Assembly (NCBI GenBank): GCA_958298945.1
Contig: CATQJD010000111.1
Coordinates: forward strand, 1,054,001-1,118,000
Direction: 5' to 3'
DNA: 64,000 nt
Origin: Atherix ibis
Lineage: Eukaryota; Arthropoda; Insecta; Diptera; Athericidae
A program made the position numbers and the translations under genes. Below, one piece after another: positions 25,000 to 39,600 of this stretch. Positions within the stretch are counted from its first letter, which is position 1. Every line of letters begins with the position of its first letter. The notes under the pieces are model-generated. The model was given only the letters and a program-made list of their open reading frames with translations. It did no database searches and was not told the origin of the DNA.

Positions 25000-27900
25000 G
25001 GAATATGAAGTAGTATGTTTAAGAGGAATATGAAGTAGTATGTTTAAGAGGAATATGAAGTAGTATGTTTAAGAGGAATATGAAGTAGTATATTTAAGAG
25101 GAATATGAAATAGTATGTTTAAGAGGAATATGAAGTAGTATGTTTAAGAGAAATATGAAGTATTATATTTAAGAGGAATATGAAGTAGTATATTTAAGAG
25201 GAATATGAGGTAGTATATTTAAGAGGAATATGAAGTAGTATGTTTAAGAGGAATATGAAGTAGTATGTTTAAGAGGAATATGAAGTAGTATGTTTAAGAG
25301 GAATATGAAGTAGTATGTTTAAGAGGAATATGAAGTAGTATGTTTAAGAGGAATATGAAGTAGTATGTTTAAGAGGAATATGAAGTAGTATGTTTAAGAG
25401 GAATATGAAGTAGTATGTTTAAGAGGAATATGAAGTAGTATGTTTAAGAGGAATATGAAGTAGTATTTTAAAGAGGAATATGAAGTAATATGTTTAAGAG
25501 GAATATGAAGTAGTATGTTTAAGAGAAATATGATGTAGTATGTTTAAGAGTAATATGAAGTAGTATGTTTAAGAGGAATATGAAGTAGTATGTTTAAGAG
25601 GAATATGAAGTAGTATGTTTAAGAGGAATATGAAGTAGTATATTTAAGAGGAATATGAAGTAGTATGTCTAAGAGGAATATGAAGTAGTATGTTTAAGAG
25701 GAATATGAAGTAGTATGTTTAAGAGGAATATGAAGTAGTATGTGTAAGAGTAATATGAAGTAGTATGTTTAAGAGGAATATGAAGTAGTATGTTTAAGAG
25801 GAATATGAAGTAGTATGTTTAAGAGGAATATGAAGTAGTATGTTTAAGAGGAATATGAAGTAGTATATTTAAGAGGAATATGAAATAGTATGTTTAAGAG
25901 GAATATGAAGTAGTATGTTTAAGAGAAATATGAAGTATTATATTTAAGAGGAATATGAAGTAGTATATTTAATAGGAATATGAGGTAGTATATTTAAGAG
26001 GAATATGAAGTAGTATGTTTAAGAGGAATATGAAGTAGTATGTTTAAGAGGAATATGAAGTAGTATATTTAAGAGGAATATGAAGTAGTATGTCTAAGAG
26101 GAATATGAAGTAGTATGTTTAAGAGGAATATGAAGTAGTATGTTTAAGAGGAATATGAAGTAGTATGTTTAAGAGAAATATGAAGTATTATATTTAAGAG
26201 GATAATGAAGTAGTATATTTAAGAGGAATATGAGGTAGTATATTTAAGAGGAATATGAAGTAGTATGTTTAAGAGGAATATGAAGTAGTATGTTTAAGAG
26301 GAATATGAAGTAATATGTTTAAGAGGAATATGAAGTAGTATGTTTAAGAGAAATATGATGTAGTATGTTTAAGAGTAATATGAAGTAGTATGTTTAAGAG
26401 GAATATGAAGTAGTATGTTCAAGAGGAATATGAAGTAGTATGTTTAAGAGGAATATGAAGTTGTATATTTAAGAGGAATATGAAGTAGTATGTCTAAGAG
26501 GAATATGAAGTAGTATGTTTAAGAGGAATATGAAGTAGTATGTTTAAGAGGAATATGAAGTAGTATGTGTAAGAGTAATATGAAGTAGTATGTTTAAGAG
26601 GAATATGAAGTAGTATATTTAAGAGGAATATGAAGTAGTATGTCTAAGAGGAATATGAAGTAGTATGTTTAAGAGGAATATGAAGTAGTATGTTTAAGAG
26701 GAATATGAAGTAGTATGTTTAAGAGGAATATGAAGTAGTATGTTTAAGAGGAATATGAAGTAGTATGTTTAAGAGGAATATGAAGTAGTATTTTAAAGAG
26801 GAATATGAAGTAATATGTTTAAGAGGAATATGAAGTAGTATGTTTAAGAGAAATATGAAGTAGTATGTTTAAGAGGAATATGAAGTAGTTAGTTTAAGAG
26901 GAATGTGAAGTAGTATAGTTAAGAGGAATATGAAGTAGTATATTCAAGAGGAATATGAAGTAGTATGTTTAAGAGGAATATGAAGTAGTATGTTTAAGAA
27001 AAATATGAAGTAGCATGTTTCAGAGGAATATGAAGTAGTATGTTTAAGAGGAATATGAAGTAGTATGTTTAAGAGGAATATGAAGTAGTATGTTTAAGAG
27101 GAATATGAAGTAGTATGTTTAAGAGGAATATGAAGTAGTATGTTTAAGAGGAATATGAAGTAGTATATTTAAGAGGAATATGAAATAGTATATTTAAGAG
27201 GAATATGAAGGAGTATGTTTAAGAGGAATATGAAGTAGTATGTTTAAGAGGAATATGAAGTAGTATGTTTGAGAGGAATATGAAGTAGTATGTTTAAGAG
27301 GAATATGAAGTAGTATGTTTAAGAGGAATATGAAGTAGTATGTTTAAGCGGAATATGAAGCAGTAAGTTTAAGAGGAATGTGAAGTAGTATATTTAAGAG
27401 GAATATGAAGTAGTATATTCAAGAGGAATATGAAGTAGTATGTTTAAGAGGAATATGAATTAGTATGTTTAAGAGGAATATGAAGTAGTATGTTTAAGAG
27501 GAATATGAAGTAGTATGTTTAAGAGGAATATGAAGTAGTATGTTTAAGAGGAATATGAAGTAGTATATTTAAGAGGAATATGAAGTAGTATGTCTAAGAG
27601 GAATATGAAGTAGTATGTTTAAGAGGAATATGAAGTAGTATGTTTAAGAGGAATATGAAGTAGTATGTGTAAGAGTAATATGAAGTAGTATGTTTAAGAG
27701 GAATATGAAGTAGTATGTTTAAGAGGAATATGAAGTAGTATGTTTAAGAGGAATATGAAGTAGTATGTTTAAGAGGAATATGAAGTAGTATATTTAAGAG
27801 GAATATGAAATAGTATGTTTAAGAGGAATATGAAGTAGTATGTTTAAGAGAAATATGAAGTATTATATTTAAGAGGAATATGAAGTAGTATATTTAAGAG

Positions 27901-30900
27901 GAATATGAGGTAGTTTATTTAAGAGGAATATGAAGTAGTATGTTTAAGAGGAATATGAAGTAGTATGTTTAAGAGGAATATGAAGTAGTATGTTTAAGAG
28001 GAATATGAAGTAGTATGTTTAAGAGGAATATGAAGTAGTATGTTTAAGAGGAATATGAAGTAGTATGTTTAAGAGGAATATGAAGTAGTATGTTTAAGAG
28101 GAATATGAAGTAGTATGTTTAAGAGGAATATGAAGTAGTATGTTTAAGAGGAATATGAAGTAGTATTTTAAAGAGGAATATGAAGTAATATGTTTAAGAA
28201 GAATATGAAGTAGTATGTTTAAGAAAAATATGATGTAGTATGTTTAAGAGTAATATGAAGTAGTATGTTTAAGAGGAATATGAAGTAGTATGTTTAAGAG
28301 GAATATGAAGTAGTATGTTTAAGAGGAATATGAAGTAGTATATTTAAGAGGAATATGAAGTAGTATGTCTAAGAGGAATATGAAGTAGTATGTTTAAGAG
28401 GAATACGAAGTAGTATGTTTAAGAGGAATATGAAGTAGTATGTGTAAGAGTAATATGAAGTAGTATGTTTAAGAGGAATATGAAGTAGTATATTTAAGAG
28501 GAATATGAAGTAGTATGTTTAAGAGGAATATGAAGTAGTATGTTTAAGAGGAATATGAAGTAGTATATTTAAGAGGAATATGAAATAGTATGTTTAAGAG
28601 GAATATGAAGTAGTATGTTTAAGAGAAATATGAAGTATTATATTTAAGAGGAATATGAAGTAGTATATTTAAGAGGAATATGAGGTAGTATATTTAAGAG
28701 GAATATGAAGTAGTATGTTTAAGAGGAATATGAATTAGTATGTTTAAGAGGAATATGAAGTAGTATGTTTAAGAGGAATATGAAGTAGTATGTTTAAGAG
28801 GAATATGAAGTAGTATGTTTAAGAGGAATATGAAGTAGTATGTTTAAGAGGAATATGAAGTAGTATGTTTAAGAGGAATATGAAGTAGTATGTTTAAGAG
28901 GAATATGAAGTAGTATGTTTAAGAGGAATATGAAGTAGTATTTTAAAGAGGAATATGAAGTAATATGTTTAAGAGGAATATGAAGTAGTATGTTTAAGAG
29001 AAATATGAAGTAGTATGTTTAAGAGGAATATGAAGTAGTAAGTTTAAGAGGAATGTGAAGTAGTATAGTTAAGAGGAATATGAAGTAGTATATTCAAGAT
29101 GAATATGAAGTAGTATGTTTAAGAGGAATATGAAGTAGTATGTTTAAGAAAAATATGAAGTAGCATGTTTCAGAGGAATATGAAGTAGTATGTTTAAGAG
29201 GAATATGAAGTAGTATGTTTAAGAGGAATATGAAGTAGTATGTTTAAGAGGAATATGAAGTAGTATGTTTAAGAGGAATATGAAGTAGTATGTTTAAGAG
29301 GAATATGAAGTAGTATATTTAAGAGGAATATGAAATAGTATATTTAAGAGGAATATGAAGGAGTATGTTTAAGAGGAATATGAAGTAGTATGTTTAAGAG
29401 GAATATGAAGTAGTATGTTTAAGAGGAATATGAAGTAGTATGTTTAAGGGGAATATGAAGTAGTATGTTTGAGAGGAATATGAAGTAGTATGTTTAAGAG
29501 GAATATGAAGTAGTATGTTTAAGAGGAATATGAAGTAGTATGTTTAAGCGGAATATGAAGCAGTAAGTTTAAGAGGAATGTGAAGTAGTATATTTAAGAG
29601 GAATATGAAGTAGTATATTCAAGAGGAATATGAAGTAGTATGTTTAAGAGGAATATGAATTAGTATGTTTAAGAGGAATATGAAGTAGTATGTTTAAGAG
29701 GAATATGAAGTAGTATGTTTAAGAGGAATATGAAGTAGTATGTTTAAGAGGAATATGAAGTAGTATGTTTAAGAGGAATATGGAGTAGTATGTTTGAGAG
29801 GAATATGAAGTAGTATGTTTAAGAGGAATATGAAGTAGTATGTTTAAGAGGAATATGAAGTAGTATTTTAAAGAGGAATATGAAGTAATATGTTTAAGAG
29901 GAATATGAAGTAGTATGTTTAAGAGAAATATGAAGTAGTATGTTTAAGAGGAATATTAAGTAGTAAGTTTAAGAGGAATGTGAAGTAGTATATTTAAGAG
30001 GAATATGAAGTAGTATATTCAAGAGGAATATGAAGTAGTATGTTTAAGAGGAATATGAAGTAGTATGTTTAAGAGGAATATGAAGTAGTATGCTTAAGAG
30101 GAATATGAAGTTAAATGTTTAAGATGAAAATGAAGTAGTATATTTAAGAGGATTATGAAATAGTATGTTTAAGAGGAATATGAAGTGGTATATTTAAGCG
30201 GAATATGAAGTTATATGTTTAAGAGGAATATGAAGTAGTTTGTTTAGGGGGAATATGAAGTAGTATGTTTAAGAGGAATATGAAGTAGTATGTTTAAGAG
30301 GAATATGAAATAGTATGTTTAAGAGTAATATGAAGTAGTATATTTAAGAGGAATATGAAATAGTATATTTAATAGGAATATGAAGTAGTATGTTTAAGAG
30401 GAATATGAAGTTGTATGGTTAAGATGAAAATGAAGTAGTATATTTAAGAGGATTATGAAGTAGTATGTTTAAGAGGAATATGAGGTAGTATATTTAAGAG
30501 GAATATGAAGTAGTATGTTTAAGAGGAATATGAATTAGTATGTTTAAGAGGAATATGAAGTAGTATGTTTAAGAGGAATATGAAGTAGTATGTTTAAGAG
30601 GAATATGAAGTAGTATGTTTAAGAGGAATATGAAGTAGTATGTTTAAGAGGAATATGAAGTAGTATGTTTAAGAGGAATATGAAGTAGTATGTTTAAGAG
30701 GAATATGAAGTAGTATGTTTAAGAGGAATATGAAGTAGTATTTTAAAGAGGAATATGAAGTAATATGTTTAAGAGGAATATGAAGTAGTATGTTTAAGAG
30801 AAATATGAAGTAGTATGTTTAAGAGGAATATGAAGTAGTATATTTAAGAGGAATATGAAATAGTATGTGTAAGAGTAATATGAAGTAGTATGTTTAAGAG

Positions 30901-33600
30901 GAATATGAAGTAGTATGTTTAAGAGGAATATGAAGTAGTATGTTTAAGAGGAATATGAAGTAGTATGTTTAAGAGGAATATGAAGTAGTATATTTAAGAG
31001 GAATATGAAATAGTATGTTTAAGAGGAATATGAAGTAGTATGTTTAAGAGAAATATGAAGTATTATATTTAAGAGGAATATGAAGTAGTATATTTAAGAG
31101 GAATATGAGGTAGTATATTTAAGAGGAATATGAAGTAGTATGTTTAAGAGGAATATGAATTAGTATGTTTAAGAGGAATATGAAGTAGTATGTTTAAGAG
31201 GAATATGAAGTAGTATGTTTAAGAGGAATATGAAGTAGTATGTTTAAGAGGAATATGAAGTAGTATGTTTAAGAGGAATATGAAGTAGTATGTTTAAGAG
31301 GAATATGAAGTAGTATGTTTAAGAGGAATATGAAGTAGTATGTTTAAGAGGAATATGAAGTAGTATTTTAAAGAGGAATATGAAGTAATATGTTTAAGAG
31401 GAATATGAAGTAGTATGTTTAAGAGAAATATGAAGTAGTATGTTTAAGAGGAATATGAAGTAGTAAGTTTAAGAGGAATGTGAAGTAGTATAGTTAAGAG
31501 GAATATGAAGTAGTATATTCAAGAGGAATATGAAGTAGTATGTTTAAGAGGAATATGAAGTAGTATGTTTAAGAAAAATATGAAGTAGCATGTTTCAGAG
31601 GAATATGAAGTAGTATGTTTAAGAGGAATATGAAGTAGTATGTTTAAGAGGAATATGAAGTAGTATGTTTAAGAGGAATATGAAGTAGTATGTTTAAGAG
31701 GAATATGAAGTAGTATGTTTAAGAGGAATATGAAGTAGTATATTTAAGAGGAATATGAAATAGTATATTTAAGAGGAATATGAAGGAGTATGTTTAAGAG
31801 GAATATGAAGTAGTATGTTTAAGAGGAATATGAAGTAGTATGTTTAAGAGGAATATGAAGTAGTATGTTTAAGGGGAATATGAAGTAGTATGTTTGAGAG
31901 GAATATGAAGTAGTATGTTTAAGAGGAATATGAAGTAGTATGTTTAAGAGGAATATGAAGTAGTATGTTTAAGCGGAATATGAAGCAGTAAGTTTAAGAG
32001 GAATGTGAAGTAGTATATTTAAGAGGAATATGAAGTAGTATATTCAAGAGGAATATGAAGTAGTATGTTTAAGAGGAATATGAATTAGTATGTTTAAGAG
32101 GAATATGAAGTAGTATGTTTAAGAGGAATATGAAGTAGTATGTTTAAGAGGAATATGAAGTAGTATGTTTAAGAGGAATATGAAGTAGTATGTTTAAGAG
32201 GAATATGGAGTAGTATGTTTGAGAGGAATATGAAGTAGTATGTTTAAGAGGAATATGAAGTAGTATGTTTAAGAGGAATATGAAGTAGTATTTTAAAGAG
32301 GAATAAGAAGTAATATGTTTAAGAGGAATATGAAGTAGTATGTTTAAGAGAAATATGAAGTAGTATGTTTAAGAGGAATATTAAGTAGTAAGTTTAAGAG
32401 GAATGTGAAGTAGTATATTTAAGAGGAATATGAAGTAGTATATTCAAGAGGAATATGAAGTAGTATGTTTAAGAGGAATATGAAGTAGTATGTTTAAGAG
32501 GAATATGAAGTAGTATGTTTAAGAGGAATATGAAGTTAAATGTTTAAGATGAAAATGAAGTAGTATATTTAAGAGGATTATGAAGTAGTATGTTTAAGAG
32601 GAATATGAAGTGGTATATTTAAGCGGAATATGAAGTTATATGTTTAAGAGGAATATGAAGTAGTTTGTTTAGGGGGAATATGAAGTAGTATGTTTAAGAG
32701 GAATATGAAGTAGTATGTTTAAGAGGAATATGAAATAGTATGTTTAAGAGTAATATGAAGTAGTATATTTAAGAGGAATATGAAATAGTATATTTAATAG
32801 GAATATGAAGTAGTATGTTTAAGAGGAATATGAAGTTGTATGTTTAAGATGAAAATGAAGTAGTATATTTAAGAGGATTATGAAGTAGTATGTTTAAGAG
32901 GAATATGAAGTGGTATATTTAAGAGGAATATGATGTAGTATGTTTAAGAGGAATATGAAGTAGTATGTTTAAGAGGAATATGAAGTAGTATGTTCAAGAG
33001 GAATATGAAGTAGTATGTTTAAGAGTAATATGAAGTAGTATGTTTAAAAGGAATATGAAGTGCTATGTTTAAGAGAAATATGAAGTAGTATGCTTAAGAG
33101 GAATATGAAGTAGTATATTTAAGAGGAATATGAAATATTATGTTTAAGAGTAATATGAAGCAGTATATTTAAGAGGAATATGAAATAGTATATTTAATAG
33201 GAATATGAAGTAGTTTGTTTAAGAGGAATATGAAGTTGTATGTTTAAGATGAAAATGAAGTAGTATATTTAAGAGGAATATGAAGTAGCATGTTTAAGAG
33301 GAATATGAAATAGTATGTTTAAGAGGAATATGCAGCAGTATATTTAAGAGGAATATGAAGTAATATATTTAAGAGGAATATGAAGTAGTACGTTTAAGAG
33401 GAATATGAAGTAGTATATTTAACAGGAATATGAAGTGGTATATTTAAGAGGAATATGAAATAGTATGTTTAAGAGAAATATGAAGTAGTATGTTTAAGAG
33501 GAATATGAAGTAGTATGTTTAAGAGGAATATGAAGTAGTATGTTTAAGAGGAATATGAAGTCGTATGTTTAAGAGGAATATGAAATAGTATATTTAAGAG
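25000..33600. repeat. ~2.2-2.4 kb higher-order repeats in satellite
   Basis: The marker TAGCATGTTTCAGAGG occurs at 27011, 29161 and 31586, offsets of 2,150 and 2,425 bp (86 and 97 units). A second marker, TGTTTAAGCGG before CAGTAAG, is at 27341, 29541 and 31966, offsets of 2,200 and 2,425. The 50-bp mismatch in the first pair means two whole units were gained or lost between copies. An earlier related copy has the first marker at 24257. Confidence 0.75.
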
Positions 33601-36600
33601 GAATATGAAGTAGTATTTTTAAGAGGAATATGAAGTAGTATATTTAAGAGGAATATGAAGTAGTATGTTTAAGAGGAATATGAAGTAGTATGTTTAAGAG
33701 GAATATGAAGTAGTATGTTTAAGAGGAATATGAAGTAGTATGTTTAAGAGGAATATGAATTAGTATGTTTAAGAGGAATATGAAGTAGCATGTTTAAGAG
33801 GAATATAAAGTAGTATGTTTAAGAGGAATATGATGTAGTATGCTTAAGCGGAATATGAAGAAGTATGCTTAAGAGGAATATGAAGTAGTATATTTAAGAG
33901 AAATATGAAGTAGTATGTTTCAGTGAAATATGAAGTAGTATGTTTAAGAGGAATATGAAGTAGTATGTTTAAGAAGAATATGAAGTAGTATGTTTAAAAG
34001 GAATATGAAGTGCTATGTTTAAGAGAAATATGAAGTAGTATGCTTAAGAGGAATATGAAGTAGTATATTTAAGGGGAATATGAAGTAGTATATTTAAGAG
34101 GAATATGAAGTAGCATGTTTAAGAGGAATATGAAGTAGTATGTTTAGGAGGAATATGCAGCAGTATATTTAAGAGGAATATGAAGTAGTATATTTAAGAG
34201 GAATATGAAGTAGTACGTTTAAGAGGAATATGAAGTAGTATATTTAACAGGAATATGAAGTAGTATATTTCAGAGGAATATGAAATAGTATGTTTAAGAG
34301 AAATATGAAGTAGTATGTTTAAGAGGAATATGAAGTAGTATGTTTAAGAGGAATATGAAGTAGTATGTTTAAGAGGAATATAAAGTCGTATGTTTAAGAG
34401 GAATATGAAATAGTATATTTAAGAGGAATATGAAGTAGTATGTTTAAGAGGAATATGAAGTAGTATGTTTAAGAGGAATATGAAGTTGTATATTTAAGAG
34501 GAATATGAAGTAGTATATTTAAGATTTATAGGAAATAGTATGTTTAAGAGGAATATGAAGTAGTATGTTTAAGAGGAATATGAAGTAGTATGTTTAAGAG
34601 GAATATGAAGTAGTATGTCTAAGAGGAATATGAAGTAGTATGTTTAAGAGGAATATGAAGTATTATGTTTAAGAGGAATATGAAGTAGTATGTTTAAGAG
34701 TAATATGAAGTAGAATGTTTAAGAGGAATATGAAGTAGTATGTTTAAGAGGAATATGAAGTAGTATGTTTAAGAGGAATATGAAGTAGTATGTTTAAGAG
34801 GAATATGAAGTAGTATGTTTAAGAGGAATATGAAGTAGCATGTTTAAGAGGAATATGAAGTAGTATGTTTAAGAGGAATATGATGTAGTATGCTTAAGCG
34901 GAATATGAAGAAGTATGCCTAAGAGGAATATGAAGTTGTATGTTTAAGATGAAAATGAAGTAGTATATTTAAGAGGATTATGAAGTAGTATGGTTAAGTG
35001 GAATATGAAGTGGTATATTTAAGAGGAATATGAAGTTGTATATTTAAGAGGAATATGAAGTAGTATATTTAAGAGGAATATGAAGTAGTATGTTTAAGAG
35101 GAATATGAAGTAGTATGTTTAAGAGGAATATGAAGTTGTATATTTAAGAGGAATATGAAGTAGTATATTTAAGATTTATAGGAAATAGTATGTTTAAGAG
35201 GAATATGAAGTAGTATGTTTAAGGGGAATATGAAGTAGTATATTTAAGAGGAATATGAAGTAGTATGTCTAAGAGGAATATGAAGTAGTATGTTTAAGAG
35301 GAATATGAAGTAGTATGTTTAAGAGGAATATGAAGTAGTATGTTTAAGAGTAACATGAAGTAGTATGTTTAAGAGGAATATGAAGTAGTATGTTTAAGAG
35401 GAATATGAAGTAGTATGTTTAAGAGGAATATGAAGTAGTATGTTTAAGAGGAATATGAAGTAGTATTTTAAAGAGGAATATGAAGTTATATGTTTAAGAG
35501 GAATATGAAGTAGTGTGTTTAAGAGAAATATGAAGTAGTATGTTTAAGAGGAATATGAAGTAGCATGTTTAAGAGGAATATGAAGTAGTATGTTTAGGAG
35601 GAATATGCAGCAGTATATTTAAGAGGAATATGAAGTAGTATATTTAAGAGGAATATGAAGTAGTACGTTTAAGAGGAATATGAAGTAGTATATTTAACAG
35701 GAATATGAAGTAGTATATTTCAGAGGAATATGAAATAGTATGTTTAAGAGAAATATGAAGTAGTATGTTTAAGAGGAATATGAAGTAGTATGTTTAAGAG
35801 GAATATGAAGTAGTATGTTTAAGAGGAATATAAAGTCGTATGTTTAAGAGGAATATGAAATAGTATATTTAAGAGGAATATGAAGTAGTATGTTTAAGAG
35901 GAATATGAAGTAGTATGTTTAAGAGGAATATGAAGTTGTATATTTAAGAGGAATATGAAGTAGTATATTTAAGATTTATAGGAAATAGTATGTTTAAGAG
36001 GAATATGAAGTAGTATGTTTAAGAGGAATATGAAGTAGTATGTTTAAGAGGAATATGAAGTAGTATGTCTAAGAGGAATATGAAGTAGTATGTTTAAGAG
36101 GAATATGAAGTATTATGTTTAAGAGGAATATGAAGTAGTATGTTTAAGAGTAATATGAAGTAGAATGTTTAAGAGGAATATGAAGTAGTATGTTTAAGAG
36201 GAATATGAAGTAGTATGTTTAAGAGGAATATGAAGTAGTATGTTTAAGAGGAATATGAAGTAGTATGTTTAAGAGGAATATGAAGTAGCATGTTTAAGAG
36301 GAATATGAAGTAGTATGTTTAAGAGGAATATGATGTAGTATGCTTAAGCGGAATATGAAGAAGTATGCCTAAGAGGAATATGAAGTTGTATGTTTAAGAT
36401 GAAAATGAAGTAGTATATTTAAGAGGATTATGAAGTAGTATGGTTAAGTGGAATATGAAGTGGTATATTTAAGAGGAATATGAAGTTGTATATTTAAGAG
36501 GAATATGAAGTAGTATATTTAAGAGGAATATGAAGTAGTATGTTTAAGAGGAATATGAAGTAGTATGTTTAAGAGGAATATGAAGTTGTATATTTAAGAG

Positions 36601-39600
36601 GAATATGAAGTAGTATATTTAAGATTTATAGGAAATAGTATGTTTAAGAGGAATATGAAGTAGTATGTTTAAGGGGAATATGAAGTAGTATATTTAAGAG
36701 GAATATGAAGTAGTATGTCTAAGAGGAATATGAAGTAGTATGTTTAAGAGGAATATGAAGTAGTATGTTTAAGAGGAATATGAAGTAGTATGTTTAAGAG
36801 TAACATGAAGTAGTATGTTTAAGAGGAATATGAAGTAGTATGTTTAAGAGGAATATGAAGTAGTATGTTTAAGAGGAATATGAAGTAGTATGTTTAAGAG
36901 GAATATGAAGTAGTATATTTAAGAGGAATATGAAGTAGTATGTTTAAGAGGAATATGAAGTAGTATGCTTAAGAGAAATATGAAGTATTATATTTAAGAG
37001 GAATATGAAGTAGTATATTTAAGAGGAATATGAGGTAGTATATTTAAGAGGAATATGAAGTAGTATGTTTAAGAGGAATATGAAGTTGTATGTTTAAGAG
37101 GAATATGAAGTAGTATGTTTAAGAGGAATATGAAGTAGTATGTTTAAGAGGAATATGAAGTAGTATGTTTAAGAGGAATATGAAGTAGTATGTTTAAGAG
37201 GAATATGAAGTAGTATGTTTAAGAGGAATATGAAGTAGTATGTTTAAGAGGATTAATAAGTAGTATGTTTAAGAGGAATATGAAGTAGTATTTAAAGAGG
37301 AATATGAAGTAATATGTTTAAGAGGAATATGAAGTAGTATGTTTAAGAGAAATATGAAGTAGTATGTTTAAGAGAAATATGAAGTAGTAAGTTTAAGAGG
37401 AATATGAAGTAGTATGCTTAAGAGAAATATGAAGTATTATATTTAAGAGGAATATGAAGTAGTATATTTAAGAGGAATATGAGGTAGTATATTTAAGAGG
37501 AATATGAAGTAGTATGTTTAAGAGGAATATGAAGTTGTATGTTTAAGAGGAATATGAAGTAGTATGTCTAAGAGGAATATGAAGTAGTATGTTTAAGAGG
37601 AATATGAAGTAGTATGTTTAAGAGGAATATGAAGTAGTATGTTTAAGAGTAACATGAAGTAGTATGTTTAAGAGGAATATGAAGTAGTATGTTTAAGAGG
37701 AATATGAAGTTGTATATTTAAGAGGAATATGAAGTAGTATATTTAAGATTTATAGGAAATAGTATGTTTTAGAGGAATATGAAGTAGTATGTTTAAGAGG
37801 AATATGAAGTAGTATATTTAAGAGGAATGTGAAGTAGTATAGTTAAGTGGAATATGAAGTAGTATATTCAAGAGGAATATGAAGTAGTATGTTTAAGAGG
37901 AATATGAAGTAGTATGTTTAAGAAAAATATGAAGTAGCATGTTTCAGAGGAATATGAAGTAGTATGTTTAAGAGGAATATGAAGTAGTATGTTTAAGAGG
38001 AATATGAAGTAGTATGTTTAAGAGGAATATGAAGTAGTATGTTTAAGAGGAATATGAAGTAGTATGTTTAAGAGGAATATGAAGTAGTATATTTAAGAGG
38101 AATATGAAATAGTATATTTAAGAGGAATATGAAGTAGTATGTTTAAGAGGAATATGAAGTAGTATGTTTAAGAGGAATATGAAGTAGTATGTTTAAGAGG
38201 AATATGAAGTAGTATGTTTAAGAGGAATATGAAGTAGTATGTTTGAGAGGAATATGAAGTAGTATGTTTAAGAGGAATATGAAGTAGTATGTTTAAGAGG
38301 AATATGAAGTAGTATGTTTAAGAGGAATATGAAGCAGTAAGTTTAAGAGGAATGTGAAGTAGTATATTGAAGAGGAATATGAAGTAGTATGTTTAAGAGG
38401 AATTTGAAGTAGTATGTTTAAGAGGAATATGAAGTAGTATGTTTAAGAGGAATATGAAGTAGTATGTTTAAGAGGAATATGAAGTAGTATGTTTAAGAGG
38501 AATATGAAGTAGTATGTTTAAGAGGAATATGAAGTAGTATGTTTAAGAGGAATATGAAGTAGTATGCTTAAGAGGAATATGAAGTAGTATTTTAAAGAGG
38601 AATATGAAGTAATATGTTTAAGAGGAATATGAAGTAGTATGTTTAAGAGAAATATGAAGTAGTATGTTTAAGAGTAATATGAAGTAGTATGTTTAAGAGG
38701 AATATGAAGTAGTATGTTTAAGAGGAATATGAAGTAGTATATTTAAGCGGAATATGAAGTAGTATGTCTAAGAGGAATATGAAGTAGTATGTTTAAGAGG
38801 AATATGAAGTAGTATGTTTAAGAGGAATATGAAGTAGTATGTGTAAGAGTAATATGAAGTAGTATGATTAAGAGGAATATGAAGTAGTATGTTTAAGAGG
38901 AATATGAAGTAGTATGTTTAAGAGGAATATGTAGTAGTATGTTTAAGAGGAATATGAAGTAGTATATTTAAGAGGAATATGAAATAGTATGTTTAAGAGG
39001 AATATGAAGTAGTATGTTTAAGAGAAATATGAAGTATTATATTTAAGAGGAATATGAAGTAGTATATTTAAGAGGAATATGAGGTAGTATATTTAAGAGG
39101 AATATGAAGTAGTATGTTTAAGAGGAATATGAAGTAGTATGTTTAAGAGGAATATGAAGTAGTATGTTTAAGAGGAATATGAAGTAGTATGTTTAAGCGG
39201 AATATGAAGTAGTATGTTTAAGAGGAATATGAAGTAGTATGTTTAAGAGGAATATGAAGTAGTATGTTTAAGAGGAATATGAAGTAGTATGTTTAAGAGG
39301 AATATGAAGTAGTATGTTTAAGAGGAATATGAAGTAGTATTTTAAAGAGGAATATGAAGTAATATGTTTAAGAGGAATATGAAGTAGTATGTTTAAGAGA
39401 AATATGAAGTAGTATGTTTAAGAGGAATATGAAGTAGTAAGTTTAAGAGGAATGTGAAGTAGTATAGTTAAGAGGAATATGAAGTAGTATATTCAAGAGG
39501 AATATGAAGTAGTATGTTTAAGAGGAATATGAAGTAGTATGTTTAAGAAAAATATGAAGTAGCATGTTTCAGAGGAATATGAAGTAGTATGTTTAAGAGG

